Shown: positions 1 through 11,187 of the stretch, piece by piece
Layout of the letters: each line of letters begins with the position of its first letter
Numbering within the stretch: the first letter of the stretch is position 1
NCBI GenBank assembly: GCA_047495785.1
Contig: JBLDXI010000034.1
Location: 558,001-622,000, forward strand
Length of the DNA stretch: 64,000 nucleotides
Direction: 5' to 3'
Source: Lepidodermella squamata
Taxonomy: Eukaryota > Gastrotricha
The notes under the pieces: generated by a model
What the model was told of the DNA's origin: nothing
The model's database searches: none
What the model saw: only the letters and a program-made list of their open reading frames with translations
Program-made: the position numbers and the translations under genes

Positions 1-1353
1 CGAAAAAGCAGAGATATCTTACAATATTTAAACCCATCTTTTCAAACCACACGTCAAAACAGTGGGCACTGGTAAAAATAGCCTCCTCGCGCTTCCTCCT
101 TAAATGATCACAATGCACAATAAAAGAGTGTTGCGCGTCTCATCCGTATTGTGCGCACCACTGTCCCTTTTCAGCACGGTGCGCTTATTATTCTATCAAG
201 GCGAACGTGCACCTAATGAGCACGCCGTCCTATTATTAAGTAGGCTATTAGATGGTACACGCGCGCGCGCACGAGCGCGTCGTGAGCGCAAATTGAGTGC
301 GCTTACTCGCGCGCGCTAAGTTCAAGTTTTATCATTTTCTGTAGCGCGTCCATACCTGAGCGCGACCACTTCTTAAAAATTAACTAGATGACCGATGACC
401 AGAACGACAAAAATAATTTCGATTATTAATTTTGATGATGTGTATTTCATTTTATTTCTATTTGAATTTTTTTTTTAAATTCGCTGTATTGTTACTCCGA
501 CCTATCCATAATGTGTGACTAGCAACAACTGAAAATTTTTGAATATTTACAGTGCGATTGGAATTTTCATAATTTTAGCGATAATTTCCAGTGAGCTCGT
601 TCATATAAATAATAGTGGACAATGATAGGCTACAATTATACGATCCGAAGTAAACGAAAAACTCTTAAGGCAGCAAAATTAATTTTCTAAATTTTATTTC
701 TAAATTTGTTTTCATTTTCGACATTTTTCCCTGTAATATTTATTTTGTCGCAAGTTTGCACAATTTCCATCGAAATATCGAGTCCATTTGATCGAGAACA
801 AAATTTAAAAGTTTAATAGCGCTTTATTATTAGCGAGCGTAATTATTACCGATTATTACCGATATTAATTATAAAAATGCTCGCGGTGCAACCGCGGTGC
901 TCACGGCACGCTGCAATTTAGGCCACTCACAAAAAAGGCGCCAACAGCCAGATAGTGCGTGCACATGCAAAGAATTTTCGCGTATTCGCGCATAAAAATG
1001 TTTGACGAATATAATGATACCAAACACGACTACTGAGCCGTCGCCGTCAAAATAAGTGCATGATAAAATATTTTTTCATTAGTTCTATCGTTTAGATCAT
1101 AGACCGCCAGTCATTTTGAGCCCAAGCTCGTCTCTCTAGCACTGACACTTTTTGCGTTGTTAATCGCGCGGTAAAACTGGCCTGGTTATTTGGAGCGGCC
1201 ACACGCGCAAATTTTGACATTCTCACTTTAATTTGTGATCACCTTCCGCTTGTTGTGCGCAAATTATTATGCATGCAGAATGTGCAGTAAATTACGAGGA
1301 GTCCAACGAGACCAAGCACGACTTGCTAGCTATCACGATTGCGGAGTTGAAGC

Positions 1354-1354
1354 G

Positions 1355-1386
<32 letters not shown>
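1354..1386. repeat. (ATT)n microsatellite
   Basis: A run of about ten ATT units is seen directly. Confidence 0.95.
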
Positions 1387-2625
1387 GAATTATTATCTTA
1401 ATTCGAAGTTTTGTGGTATAATAATAACGAGATCAAAGGCGCGCGCGAGAAATAAAAATAATTACTGTGTTGGCGTGGCTATTTTGCGCGCGCGCGGCTT
1501 GTTTGCTTAATTTTAGATAAAAGGTCGAACCATAATATGAATAGAGAACGGCGTTTTCTCATGATAAAATTTGATTTTTTTTATATTGTTAATTTTTTAC
1601 TGCTACCTGCTTAGTCGTATACCGCTGCAATTCCGAGTGGCCTCTTATAGCGCGTGGTATGTTAATAAAAGCGCGGCGGCGGCGCATGTTATGATATCAG
1701 CAGCTAGTAACGCACCGGATGGGGAGATTATTGTGACCGGATGTCACGCGCGCAGCAGCAGTGATGCAGCTAAATTTATTAATTTACTATCAGCCCAATA
1801 TTGTGGATCACAATTGGCTTTTAATTTAATTTGCCTCATCTCATCGCCTTTCATGTAAATCACGCTGGTGCTGTTTATGAAATTATTGATACTTCCGCCG
1901 CGAGGCTATAATTTCGGCGGTGTTACTGTTGCTCGCTATTATCCGCTAGCCTCGTTGTTTGTTGTATCCTGCTGCGTGTTTTATCGCTTGTATACGTTGG
2001 TTAACAAGTGTTAAAATCGCCGTTTTTTCACGCCTCGCATCATCGCCTGCCTTTCACGCACTGCTGGCATGAACTGAACAATACCAGCAGTGACACCGTC
2101 GCGCGCTGACGACTGGGCCGTTTCGCTCTCGCGCCTTCATTCACGCGCGCGCTGCGCTGTAGAATAGCGCGTTGCCAATGAATGGGGATCACGCATACAG
2201 CGCCACAGGCTAGAAGTGTGAAAAAGGCGGAGCTTAGCCTCGCGCGTGGAATAACAGCACAGTATACGCATTTTACGAAAAATAAACGGCGAATATCGTT
2301 TTAGCCTGTAGCATAACTGCAGTTGAATGCCTAACCTGCATTTTTCACCCTTCTTTGCGTTTTTCATTGTTTTTCATTGCTTTCATTGCTTTCATTGCTA
2401 GGCTCTCTCTCGTTTGGTATTCAATCAAGAATTGCTGTTTTCTCATTTTCGTGAACATTTAGGTTTTAATTCGGTTCTATGTTGAGTAAATAGAATTCTA
2501 TCATATTGGAAACTTCAGAGGTAATTTATAATTATTTCACCAGTTAAAAACATTAGCAATCACGACCGCTACGTGTTTCATCCCGCAATCATTGCCGCGC
2601 GACGCGCTTCGAATTTATGTGCTCC

Positions 2626-2730
2626 ATTCGTCGTCGTCGTCGTCGTCGAGTAATAAATAAATAATAAATAATTATTATTATTATTTACGAATTATTATTA
2701 TTATTTACGACGACGACGACGACGACGGCG
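2626..2730. repeat. Palindromic compound microsatellite
   Basis: A (TCG)n run at about 2629-2648 is followed by AT-rich (AAT/ATT)n blocks and then a (CGA)n run at about 2708-2728. The outer GC-rich arms are reverse complements and the inner AT-rich part is nearly so, so the whole unit could fold into one long hairpin. Confidence 0.85.
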
Positions 2731-4545
2731 CGCGCCGGTTGTTTGTTCGTCGTTCGTCGTTTCTTTCGCAATAAAATTTCAAATTATTAGCGCGCGTGAA
2801 TATTTCTCGCTAATATATGATTTTTTTTGCTAGTTGAAAATATCGCAAACGTGTATATGCCTCAATAAAATTCGCTTATTTTTCCAGATGTCCTACTTCC
2901 GCGCACGCTAAAACTGGGTCAACGACGGGTCTAACAAGGCGCGTTGCAGGTCACAATTATTATTGCGGTAGGTCATAAGTAATTTTATCGACGTTCCATG
3001 TTTATTTTCTCTTTGGTCTATTTTTGCTCTTTGTTGATATTGAATATTGCAAATAGAATACAGGAGTGAAACTGTTTTTAGCGAATATTATGGAAATCAT
3101 TATTTGTTGCAATTTGTCGGTATATCATCTGTTAGCTGCTTCACGCGCATCTCTCCCTATTAGCACAATTGAATCGCGCGTCAATAAAAACTGAGCAAGC
3201 ATGATTTTACTAGCAATCAATCGCGCGATAGAAGAATAGATAATTAAGATATAATAGCTGAAATATTACTAGTCTTTATTTGATTATTATTCGCGATCAA
3301 CAGCGGCGAAATGTTTATAAGTATAAAATATTGTAGGGTGCCTCGCTGACGTCAAATAGTTATCTAGGTCAAGCTGTGTAACATATTGTTTTTAAAATTA
3401 TTATATTTATAAAATTAATATAACTTTCAGTAGCTCATTATAATCAAGTCGTCTACTTTGATGAGACGAATTTACGAACAACGTTGAATTTACGCATTAT
3501 ATCGCTAAATTTTCAACCTTAGCATTCGCTCTCGCCGAGTTTCTAGGTCAAACAAATAATACGTGACCTACATTAGCATTTTTACTACAGGCATAATCCA
3601 CATTCACTGATGTGGAATGTAGGTCAAGTAGTTTTTTGCGATTTCCATAATTTTCGCTGATTGTACGATTTTGTGCGAAAAATGATTTCGATCGCCAAAA
3701 ATCAGGAAAAATTCCTAAAATCACCAAAATTTGCAGTGAAATCGCAAAACACCTCACCGATCTTGGTCTCAAATTTCATGAATTTTGGAAATATTAATAA
3801 TTTTGGATAAAAAATCTCAATTTCAATTTCTTGCGTTAACCTCTAATCAGATTCTCGTTTTTTAGCAGCACGGAGAATTTCGACACTCGAATGTTTTCTC
3901 ACCGGATTGCAGGGCTAACAATTTTTTCTTGGGAACTGTGAGTTATTAAATTTATAATATTTTATTTTTGACTAATTATTCTATTCTTAGCTTGCGCGTG
4001 TTCGAAACGAGTGGATCGTGTCTACGGCTGGGCCAATTTCAACAACAAACAGTACCGTCAGCGGTCAAATTTATCTCCAGTGATAGGTGATATGCTACTG
4101 TGCGATCTTTGTTGTTGTGCGAGCTATTGTTTTTCGATTATAACTGATTGATTATTCGCTATTATTATTTGCTTTTGCTTTGATGACCGAGGCAAAATTC
4201 AATAAAAGTGAGATGAAAAACGTCTTTGCCTTGTTGGTTTCATCGATGCCACGTCGAGGAAAGTGGCGGAAAAATTGGGTGTGGTTGATAGGGCGCGGCT
4301 GGTGGGGCGCAGAACCCTGCGCGCCTGACAGGGCGGTTGACGCCTCATTAGATTACCTTGAAAGACATCAGCTTTTTAGCTCACTGTTAAGGTGGATACA
4401 TACTGCCTCCTTCTAAGACATACCAAGCTTAAAAGGCGACACGGGTCGCCTGATAAGGAGGATGAATTTATATATAAAATATCCTCCTTATAAGGCTCCT
4501 TGTAAGGAGTTTATTTTTTCCAGTGGGATTTGTAACCGGTAAGAA

Positions 4546-5006
4546 ATGGGCGACTATCACCATCACCACCACCACGACGAACATCATTACGAGCATCACC
4601 ACGACAGTTTTGGCCTAGCCCATGCGTCACGGCATTGCTTGAAGCGAGTTTCGGATGTATAGCCATCTTGGCTGTCATAGCAGCTATTGTCGCTTTGGTC
4701 GTAGTTTTCGGAGTTGACGGCGGTTCGTCGAATAGCAACTCGACTACAACAACAACTAGGCGGACCACTTCAATCTTGACTTCGACCCCGGTCACGACGA
4801 GAACCACTACGAAGCAAGGCAGTTCGACCAGCACTACGGCAGCTGCATCTACAACTAAGGCAACAACTACAACCACGAAAGCAGCTACTACGACAACGAA
4901 AGCAACAACCACCACCACGAAGCAAGTTACAACTACGACGAAAGCGCCTTCATCTAGTTCAAGAACCACTAGCAGAATGTTAAATTTACCTATACAATTG
5001 GCTTAG
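4546..5006 (+). pseudogene. Possible His-rich/Thr-rich membrane protein, frame interrupted
   Basis: An ATG at 4546 opens a short His-rich frame (six His in a row, then HH and HHH groups) that stops near 4659. Overlapping it in another frame, from about 4635, is a hydrophobic segment of about 20 residues (CIAILAVIAAIVALVVVFGV) followed by about 75 residues made almost only of Thr, Ser, Lys and Ala, ending at 5006. A cytosolic His-rich head, one transmembrane segment and a mucin-like O-glycosylated outside would be a sensible protein, but the two parts are in different frames and no intron of workable size joins them. It may be a frameshifted gene, an assembly slip, or a gene with unseen exons. 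Codon bias (ACN/AAG repeats) alone could produce the Thr-rich frame, so confidence is modest. Confidence 0.4.
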
Positions 5007-5268
5007 ATTTATGTAAATTAGGTATCGACGTGGTGTTCGTAATAAATCCTGTGTACTGAAATGCGGAAATTCGGTTGTTGTTTTTGAACATGGAAATTAG
5101 AGGCAAACCATGAATGAATAGGATGGCTGAAGATGGGAAAAGTAAGACAAAAATGTTAACATTTGAGGTCAAAAAGACGATCATTTGTGCTCAAGTTGCG
5201 ACAAGCGAGAGCACGTGCTAGGCGAGCCCTGAAATACCCAACTTATAAGCGTTCCCTTATACGAGATT

Positions 5269-5555
5269 CGATGTAACCTGACTGAGGTTATGCGCATAAT
5301 ATTCCCGGACAATGTAAAATCCTCTTTTAGGTTTAGGACAAACCGGATGAACCGGATGATGCTGTCGGAGTGAAAACATTAACTTTACATTAATGAATTA
5401 ATACACTTATCGCTCAATGATGTACAGACGAGTGCTTTCGCTCAAAAAAGCAGACCGATCAATAAAGCCGTAGTAGTTGTTCATACAAATATGCTGCTTC
5501 TAAGTAAGATAGTTCTGTTTTCACATCAAAACTCAGCTTTAATAATATTTGAAGC
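5269..5555 (+). promoter_or_regulatory. Conserved 5' flank of nuclear receptor NR1
   Basis: This block is repeated with few changes upstream of NR2 (17649-17922) and NR3 (22049-22305). Shared pieces include 'cgatgtaacc.gac.gaggtt', 'acttatc.(c/g)tcaatgatg' and 'agcagaccgatcaataaa'. It sits directly before the ATG in all three, so it probably holds the promoter and 5' UTR that duplicated with the gene. Confidence 0.6.
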
Positions 5556-6983
5556 ATGGACAACAGCGAAAGACAAGTTGCGCAAAAACCGAAAGTTACA
5601 ATATGCTGCAAGGTAAGAGCCGCTGCCAATTCGATTCGGCTCTATCCTTTCGTTCACAGGTATGTGGCAAAGTTGTTCCGTCGAGGGCTCACTATCAGCC
5701 GCGGGAATGCAGCGCCTGCCAGGTAAACGTCACCTAATTTAAAATGTTTAGAATTTTCGGTTAATTTTTCAGACATTTTTCAATCGACAATCCAAACGAA
5801 GATTCGAAATTAAATGCATCACTGGGAAGTTTGACTGCGAGATAATGCCGGGGAAAACTCGTGTTGGCTGCACCCCTTGTCGGCTTGAGAAATGCTTTAA
5901 ATCTCGTCAAAGACAATGTATGTCAATATTTCACTGATTTTTCACTGAAAACAAATTCATGAAATTCTCCTGTAGGCTGTAAAGTGCAACTTGCTGACTC
6001 CTCGAACACTGAAATTGAGACCATTATAAATTCTGAATCAGACCAAGTTAGTTCGACCATAATTGTCCACCCCGAAGATCCGTGTCGCTTTCTATGGGTT
6101 CAAAAAGTGACCAGAAGCTCAATCTTGGGATTAACGATTCTACACGATTTAGACTCGGTACGAATGCAATTGAAAATTCGATGAAATGGCTAAATTATCC
6201 GCCCGTCTAGGTTCCTTTACGAAAACGAGATCGGCCCTATGGAGATATTAGGATGTTGGCCGAAGACTTTAGCATTCATTTCGGGAATTTTTACAATACG
6301 AGTTGCAAATTCGCTGGGTACATGAGAGGTAGCTTCTCTTCCTAATTCCTAGAACTTGACCCACAAAACACTTTTCTTCTAGATGCGTTCTCATTGTCTG
6401 ATTCTGATCTGAATGCAGCATTGGCCACTGGATGGGGACCAATAGCTTTTGCCTTTTCATCTCTACCGAGTAACCAAAGTGCGATTTCCATCAACGACGC
6501 TGTTCTCCCGCAATTTCTTAGAATTTTTCCAGATTATAAGGTAAGCTTTATTGCGAATTCTAACTTGAAATAAAAGAACATTTCAGCCGATAATCGAGCT
6601 GTCAAAGGAGTTTTCGGGCTTGATCAATTGCTGGAAACCTTCTATGCCCGAATTCGCTCTAGTGCTAAGTTATCTATTCCTCAATGGTAAGCGATTTCTT
6701 GATCCAACTTTATCTAATTGAATTTCCGCCCATATTTGCAGGGAAGAAATTTCGACTATCGAATCCTCGCTTAGCTCAACTTTCAAGACTATTGAAGTAT
6801 TCTTTAACAGTCCTGCCATTCTCAGCGTCGCGAGAAGTCGATGAAAGCTATTTCAAACGAATTATAGAAATTTTGGACCACGTCTCGAGAATAACTTCGG
6901 ATATCATGAAAACTACAGCCGCTCGCCCAGATTTCGTAGTACCTAAGCAGCAATTAGGCACATTTATGGCTTTCTTTATGTAA
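5556..6983 (+). CDS. Nuclear receptor NR1 (divergent, 8 exons)
   Basis: Exons: 5556-5612, 5660-5722, 5773-5917, 5976-6157, 6211-6328, 6383-6540, 6587-6686, 6742-6983; 354 aa, stop TAA. Residues about 18-85 form a C4 zinc-finger DNA-binding domain: CKVCG at 18-22, CSACQTFF at 36-43, second finger Cys around 55, 62, 73 and 76, ending RLEKCF. The C-terminal half is predicted to be a ligand-binding-type helical domain (WGPIAFAFSSLP, NCWKPSMPEF) and ends in a hydrophobic GTFMAFFM that could act as an AF-2-like helix. The role would be a nuclear ligand- or phospho-regulated transcription factor; ligand and targets are unknown. Exon lengths match NR2 and NR3 almost exactly (63, 145, 158, 100 and 242 bp), which supports the model. 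The DNA-binding motif is divergent from classical receptors, as in lineage-expanded families of nematodes and other ecdysozoans. Confidence 0.88.
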
Positions 6984-7029
6984 AATGTGTAACCCAAATT
7001 AATTCAAGTAGTCGAAAATTGTTCAAAGA

Positions 7030-7135
7030 TTTCGACCAACACCCAGAATCTTTATTTTCTTGAAAAGGACGCTCAGCGACTCGAATGAAAAACAAATGTC
7101 TTTAAATTATATAAAAAGTTTCTTATTTTGCCTAA
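7030..7135 (-). pseudogene. Remnant of the secreted-peptide gene that follows NR2 and NR3
   Basis: The string 'aacacccagaatctttatt' occurs just after NR1, NR2 (about 19340) and NR3 (about 23770). After NR2 and NR3 it is the minus-strand polyadenylation region (AATAAA on -) of a small secreted-protein gene. After NR1 only this tail and a weak echo of the stop-codon region ('aagtttcttattttgcc') remain, so the partner gene seems to have been lost here. Confidence 0.45.
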
Positions 7136-7214
7136 TTTAACATTTTTGAACATTTTTGATACGAAAGTAGGCGGCATAAAATTATGGAGAATGAATTGTT
7201 TCGTAATTTAACAC

Positions 7215-7880
7215 GACCTCTATAACCTATAGCCTATAACCATCCTCCTCACTGCTAACTTGGAAATCGCCGTAAAATGCACGAAGCTCTGTATTGTTTT
7301 GCAAAATAATTCTCACAGTCAACTTATAGGTAGTATCCTTGGTGAATTTGTACAGTAGCTCGTTTCCTGTGAAGCTTACCTGTGGGATGCACCGGCCACC
7401 AATCGTTAGCAGGTCAGTTGGGGACGAAGCCCAATGGTGGCCTATGATTAACCATTCGCATTTTGATGGATTGAGCTTCAGTTGCCATCTCGTGCACCAG
7501 GCCTCTCTAGATCAGTAGCGCGTTTGAAGCCTCGCAACGCTCTGCTCGTAGTGGGAACCCCAAACCCGATTCGCAGCATCATCATCGCAAGTACCAGCAC
7601 CAGCGGCCGTCGTCCGGTTTAAGGTTCAGCGGCTGAAATCTGCTGTGTAGAATAAAATGAAAGGCGGTGGACTGAGTGGACTGCCCTGAGGATCTCCACG
7701 CTTGCTGTGCGTTGTGGCTCACATGTTGTGGCTCACCTATGCCGAAGGATCTGTCGTTGGGAAAGTTTGCTACCTAGCGAACAAGGGGTTCAGGAGCTCC
7801 AGATCTGTATAAGACCGGCATGCCATACGGTGTCAAAGACCGTCTTGAAATCCAGTTTGAGTTAGTGCGATGGAATTTTT
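7215..7880 (-). mobile_element. Decayed non-LTR retrotransposon reverse transcriptase fragment
   Basis: On the minus strand, reading from about 7880 down and switching frames, one meets LDFKTVFDTVWHAGLI, then RGDPQGSPLSP followed by LFYTADFQ, then DDAANRVW and LNPSKCEWLIIG. These are the ordered reverse-transcriptase blocks of jockey/CR1-like LINEs (LDxxKAFDxVWH, GxPQGSxLSPLLF, YxDD region, LNxxKC). Stops and frameshifts show it is dead. Its upstream end is cut at 7896-7903 by the inverted-repeat element that follows. Confidence 0.8.
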
Positions 7881-7903
7881 ATCTGCAATTCATAGATAAT
7901 AGT

Positions 7904-10624
7904 GGTAGTGCCGCCTTTCCTCAACCGCCTTTCCTCAACATACAGTTTCCTCAACGTATTGTTTACACAACATGTGCGCAACTCAACCGTGCGCGCGAGT
8001 GGGGCTCGGGTACGGGCGCGCGACGCGTGCGCGACGTGTGTTAAGATGTTTGAAAACAGGTGACATCTATTATCACGACCGTAGCCAGTCCACCTTAATT
8101 GAAGGCCACTTACCTAATTGCCACGGTTGTTGAGACTATTGTTAAGATTTTCGCTGTTGATTTTATTACGAATTACCGAGGATTTCCTTGAATTGCCCCA
8201 GTATTGTTCAGTGTGCCGTTCATGGGCGGTATGCTAAAAAATGCTCTCAAGGCAAGCTACCGAAGCCGGGTGTACCTCACTTGCGCATGTATTTCGAAAT
8301 TATTCGAACTTAAACTTCATACTTTAATACCGGAATCAAAAAAGGTGCAGTGACTTGTTCATTTATCGCGCGCCGCCCGCCGAAATCGACCGAGAACTTC
8401 ACCCGAGCATCGATGCCTGCAAACCACCATAGAGCATAGAGCAGCCACTTTTTTAATCGCATATTAGATTAGAAAAGTAGCAGAAGACACGCATGAGCCA
8501 ATTCATTAATAATTAATTAAAATATTCGCCCAAAAATCTCAAAAATGCCGAATACGTGATCAAAATTTAACATTTAAAAGTTGACCCGTATTAGCCGAAA
8601 CACACGCCTATGTGTATCAATTTCGAAAAATTCCTGTGTGTTAACGGTGTCGAGCCTGTCCGATTATGATATATATTTTGAAAGGCCATGATGTCATCTA
8701 TCTACCATGATTTGTTCGATTTTTTTCCCGAATTGCCATTTGGTAAAAAACATCAATATAACGTAACACAGTCAGCTGATTACGTAAAAAACAGAGGTAG
8801 CGTGACTTGCACTTTCTTTGACTTGCACTTTGACTTTAGCAGCCTTGTGTCCCTCGAAAATTTTTATCCAATTCAACAAATCAGACCTATTGCTATCATT
8901 TAAAAAAATAACCATCCCAAGATATACAATTGCCTTGATGCTATTAATTTCCAAATAAATACTACACGCCAGTGTGTGTTCAGGCAGTAAGTGGAAAATC
9001 CCAGCAATACAAGTTACGCACTTGTGGTTACGCTCTTGAGAGTGAGGCAGGATGCGTGCCCCGTGCCCCCATGAATCTATATACTTAGCAAGTCATCACT
9101 CCACGCAGTGTAGAAAGTAGGGGGGGGGGGGGATGGTGGGGATCATCCTGGTCTCGGCAAGACCCCGTCCCTAGCTGGGTGAGGACGAAACGTCGTCCCG
9201 GGGGGGATGCGCCTTCATCCTGGTCTCAGCATAGGCGCGCACCCGGGATGGCACCCATCTCGAGAGCTGATTGGCCCATTTTTAGGTATTTATAATGGTT
9301 GTGCGCGCGTATTGGCTGTTGCGCGCGCTCTATAATGTGCGCGCACGCTCATTGGTCAACGCGCGCACCTAATAATGTGCGCGCGCGCTTATTGGTTAGT
9401 GTGCGCGTCGTGTTGCATGTGCGCGCGCGCTCATTGGTCAGTGGTCAGTGACCGCATTGTGTTGCAGATGCGCACGCGCTAATACTGCGAACTGCAAGCC
9501 TGGTTCGAGCGCGCTTCGATGCGGCTATGTTTAGTAGAAGCGCGCATTATAGAGATAATTTAAAATGTTGAGCGCGAGCGACTGTGAGACGTAGCGCTCT
9601 TATATTGAAAATGTATACATACCTATAATGCACCATGCACCATGAAATCAATTATGGAATGAATTTCCGCTATATTTCTAATTATTAGGGTCAATTTCCC
9701 ATAAATTTCACTTCGAATTCGATGGCCAATTCGACGATAAAGACAAAATTGTTAACAAATTATGAAAAAATCCACTAGTTTTTTCTAGAATCAAGTTATA
9801 TTTTTCGAACATTTGTATGATATTTAGTTTAAAAAAATCGAAAATCGAATTCCTCAAATCCCAAAAAACCTCATTTTTCATAAATAAATAGGGAATAGTT
9901 AATTCATCGATGGTTCTATTTTTGAATGCTGGGGGTGTATCCAAGGGTTTGTTTTTTTAGTAATTTCAGGTTATTCCCATGGAAAAATTTGTCGCGGAAT
10001 CCAAATTTTTCGCTCGCTTCGCTCGCCTTTTGGCATCTTTCTTCCCCACGTTAAATGGCCGAAAGAGAATTATAAGGAGAATTATAAGTCTATGCTATTT
10101 GCATTATTTTTTAATACGACTGAATGAAAATCACGACAGAGAAAAGCGTCAGCTAAGCTCGCTTCGCTCGCTAATGCCCTAGAATAACTTTATATCCCAA
10201 ATGGAGCTCAAAAATTCGGGGGAATTATAAATGGCAAAATTTTGAAATTGTGAAAGCAAGAAAAGACGACGAATAAAATAAGAAAATGGAAATGAACAGA
10301 AATAAATAGAATGATACATGCGAGCGAACGCGCAGCGTTCGCGAGCGCAATTTTTTTGGAAGGAAACCCCAATCCCCCCCTCGGCAAAAATCCTACTTTC
10401 TACGCTGACTCCACGTCTCCCCCCAGGAAGGAATTTTATAGCGTGACTTGAAGTCTTTGAGCGGCGCTGAGCGAACTCAACGCGCCTTATCAATTTCATC
10501 GACTCGCTAATCCTACTTAATCCCACTTATGTTGAGATGTTGAGCTAAGTACAGGTTGAGTAAATGCGTGTTGTGAAGCAAATATATGGTTGAGGAAAGG
10601 CGGTTGAGGAAAGGATGGCGAACC
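7904..10624. mobile_element. 2.7-kb terminal-inverted-repeat element with 8-bp target duplication
   Basis: The left end starts ggtagtgccgcctttcctca and the right end, on the other strand, reads ggttcgccatcctttcctca; both continue with a second 'ccgcctttcctcaac' unit. The element is flanked on both sides by ATAATAGT (7896-7903 and 10625-10632), an exact 8-bp direct repeat as left by many DNA transposons (hAT and others). Subterminal 'ctcaac' motifs recur at both ends. No transposase frame was found, so it is likely non-autonomous. Inside are GC-rich tandem repeats (9260-9480), a G run (9121-9133), a palindrome around 10323-10347, and otherwise no gene. Confidence 0.75.
9260..9480. repeat. About 40-bp tandem repeat of GCGC tracts with ATTGG boxes
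   Basis: ATTGG (inverted CCAAT) occurs at 9270, 9311, 9351, 9391 and 9433, a period of 40-42 bp. Each is preceded by an alternating GCGC tract and a 'taatg' or 'catg' element. Five degenerate units are visible inside the 7904-10624 element. Confidence 0.8.
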
Positions 10625-10632
10625 ATAATAGT

Positions 10633-11187
10633 AAAGATCGGACGCTTACGATCCTCCCATAGTGTCAAAATTTTAGGGTGCAAAGGTCACCATGTGCACA
10701 GCCACATATTTGTGCTTTTTATTTGAGGCATGTGCGCTTAGCTAAATGCATGTAAAATCGACCAATTTTAAAATAAATTTTTCCGATCTTTACTATTATC
10801 TATGCTGCAATTATTACCAATTACTGATTACTGAATTCGCTCATCGCAATGTGATGCGATTACAAAAGAGCTGATATATTTATCTGTCAAAGAATTAGTT
10901 ATCTTCCATTCAGCAAAAAGCAACTGTTTCGCTTTTCTCGGGAATCGGGAATTGCGAGATAAAAAACTGCAAAAAAGTCGCGGAAAAGATAAAATCTGAG
11001 CAAGACGGTTCTACCGGCACCCCTGATAAATACATTTTTTACTAAATAAAAAGCCCAACATACTGGCTGATATGTGATATGATAAGACGAGCTCCTCATC
11101 GCCGCAAATTGCTTTATTTCAAGCTTTTATCTTGTTCTCTGTTTCGCAAGGCCTGTTTTTCGTCTCAGCCATCAAATTCAGCCAAGA
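10633..11187. other. Intergenic, no gene seen
   Basis: Between the right target duplication of the repeat element and the pseudokinase start. It is AT-rich; no domain-bearing frame was found. The last 100 bp presumably hold the 5' end of the next gene. Confidence 0.6.

Larger units (their letters stand above)
1..4545. other. Gene-poor AT-rich stretch with simple repeats
   Basis: No convincing coding exon was found on either strand. The open frames here are short and of low complexity; for example the Arg-rich frame near 104-319 comes from GCGC alternation. What can be seen: GCGC-rich tracts at about 255-320, 1430-1500 and 2100-2170; an (ATT)n microsatellite at 1354-1386; a palindromic compound microsatellite at 2626-2730; and a small GC/AT hairpin near 4455-4490 just before the Thr-rich frame. 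A distal promoter or non-coding RNA cannot be excluded. Confidence 0.6.

Noticed and set aside
104-319. Arg-rich 71-residue frame
   Set aside because: Comes from GCGC alternation; low complexity and no support.
4511-4969. Minus-strand Val-rich open frame
   Set aside because: Complement of the ACN/ACG-rich Thr frame; a string of VVVV with no other feature.
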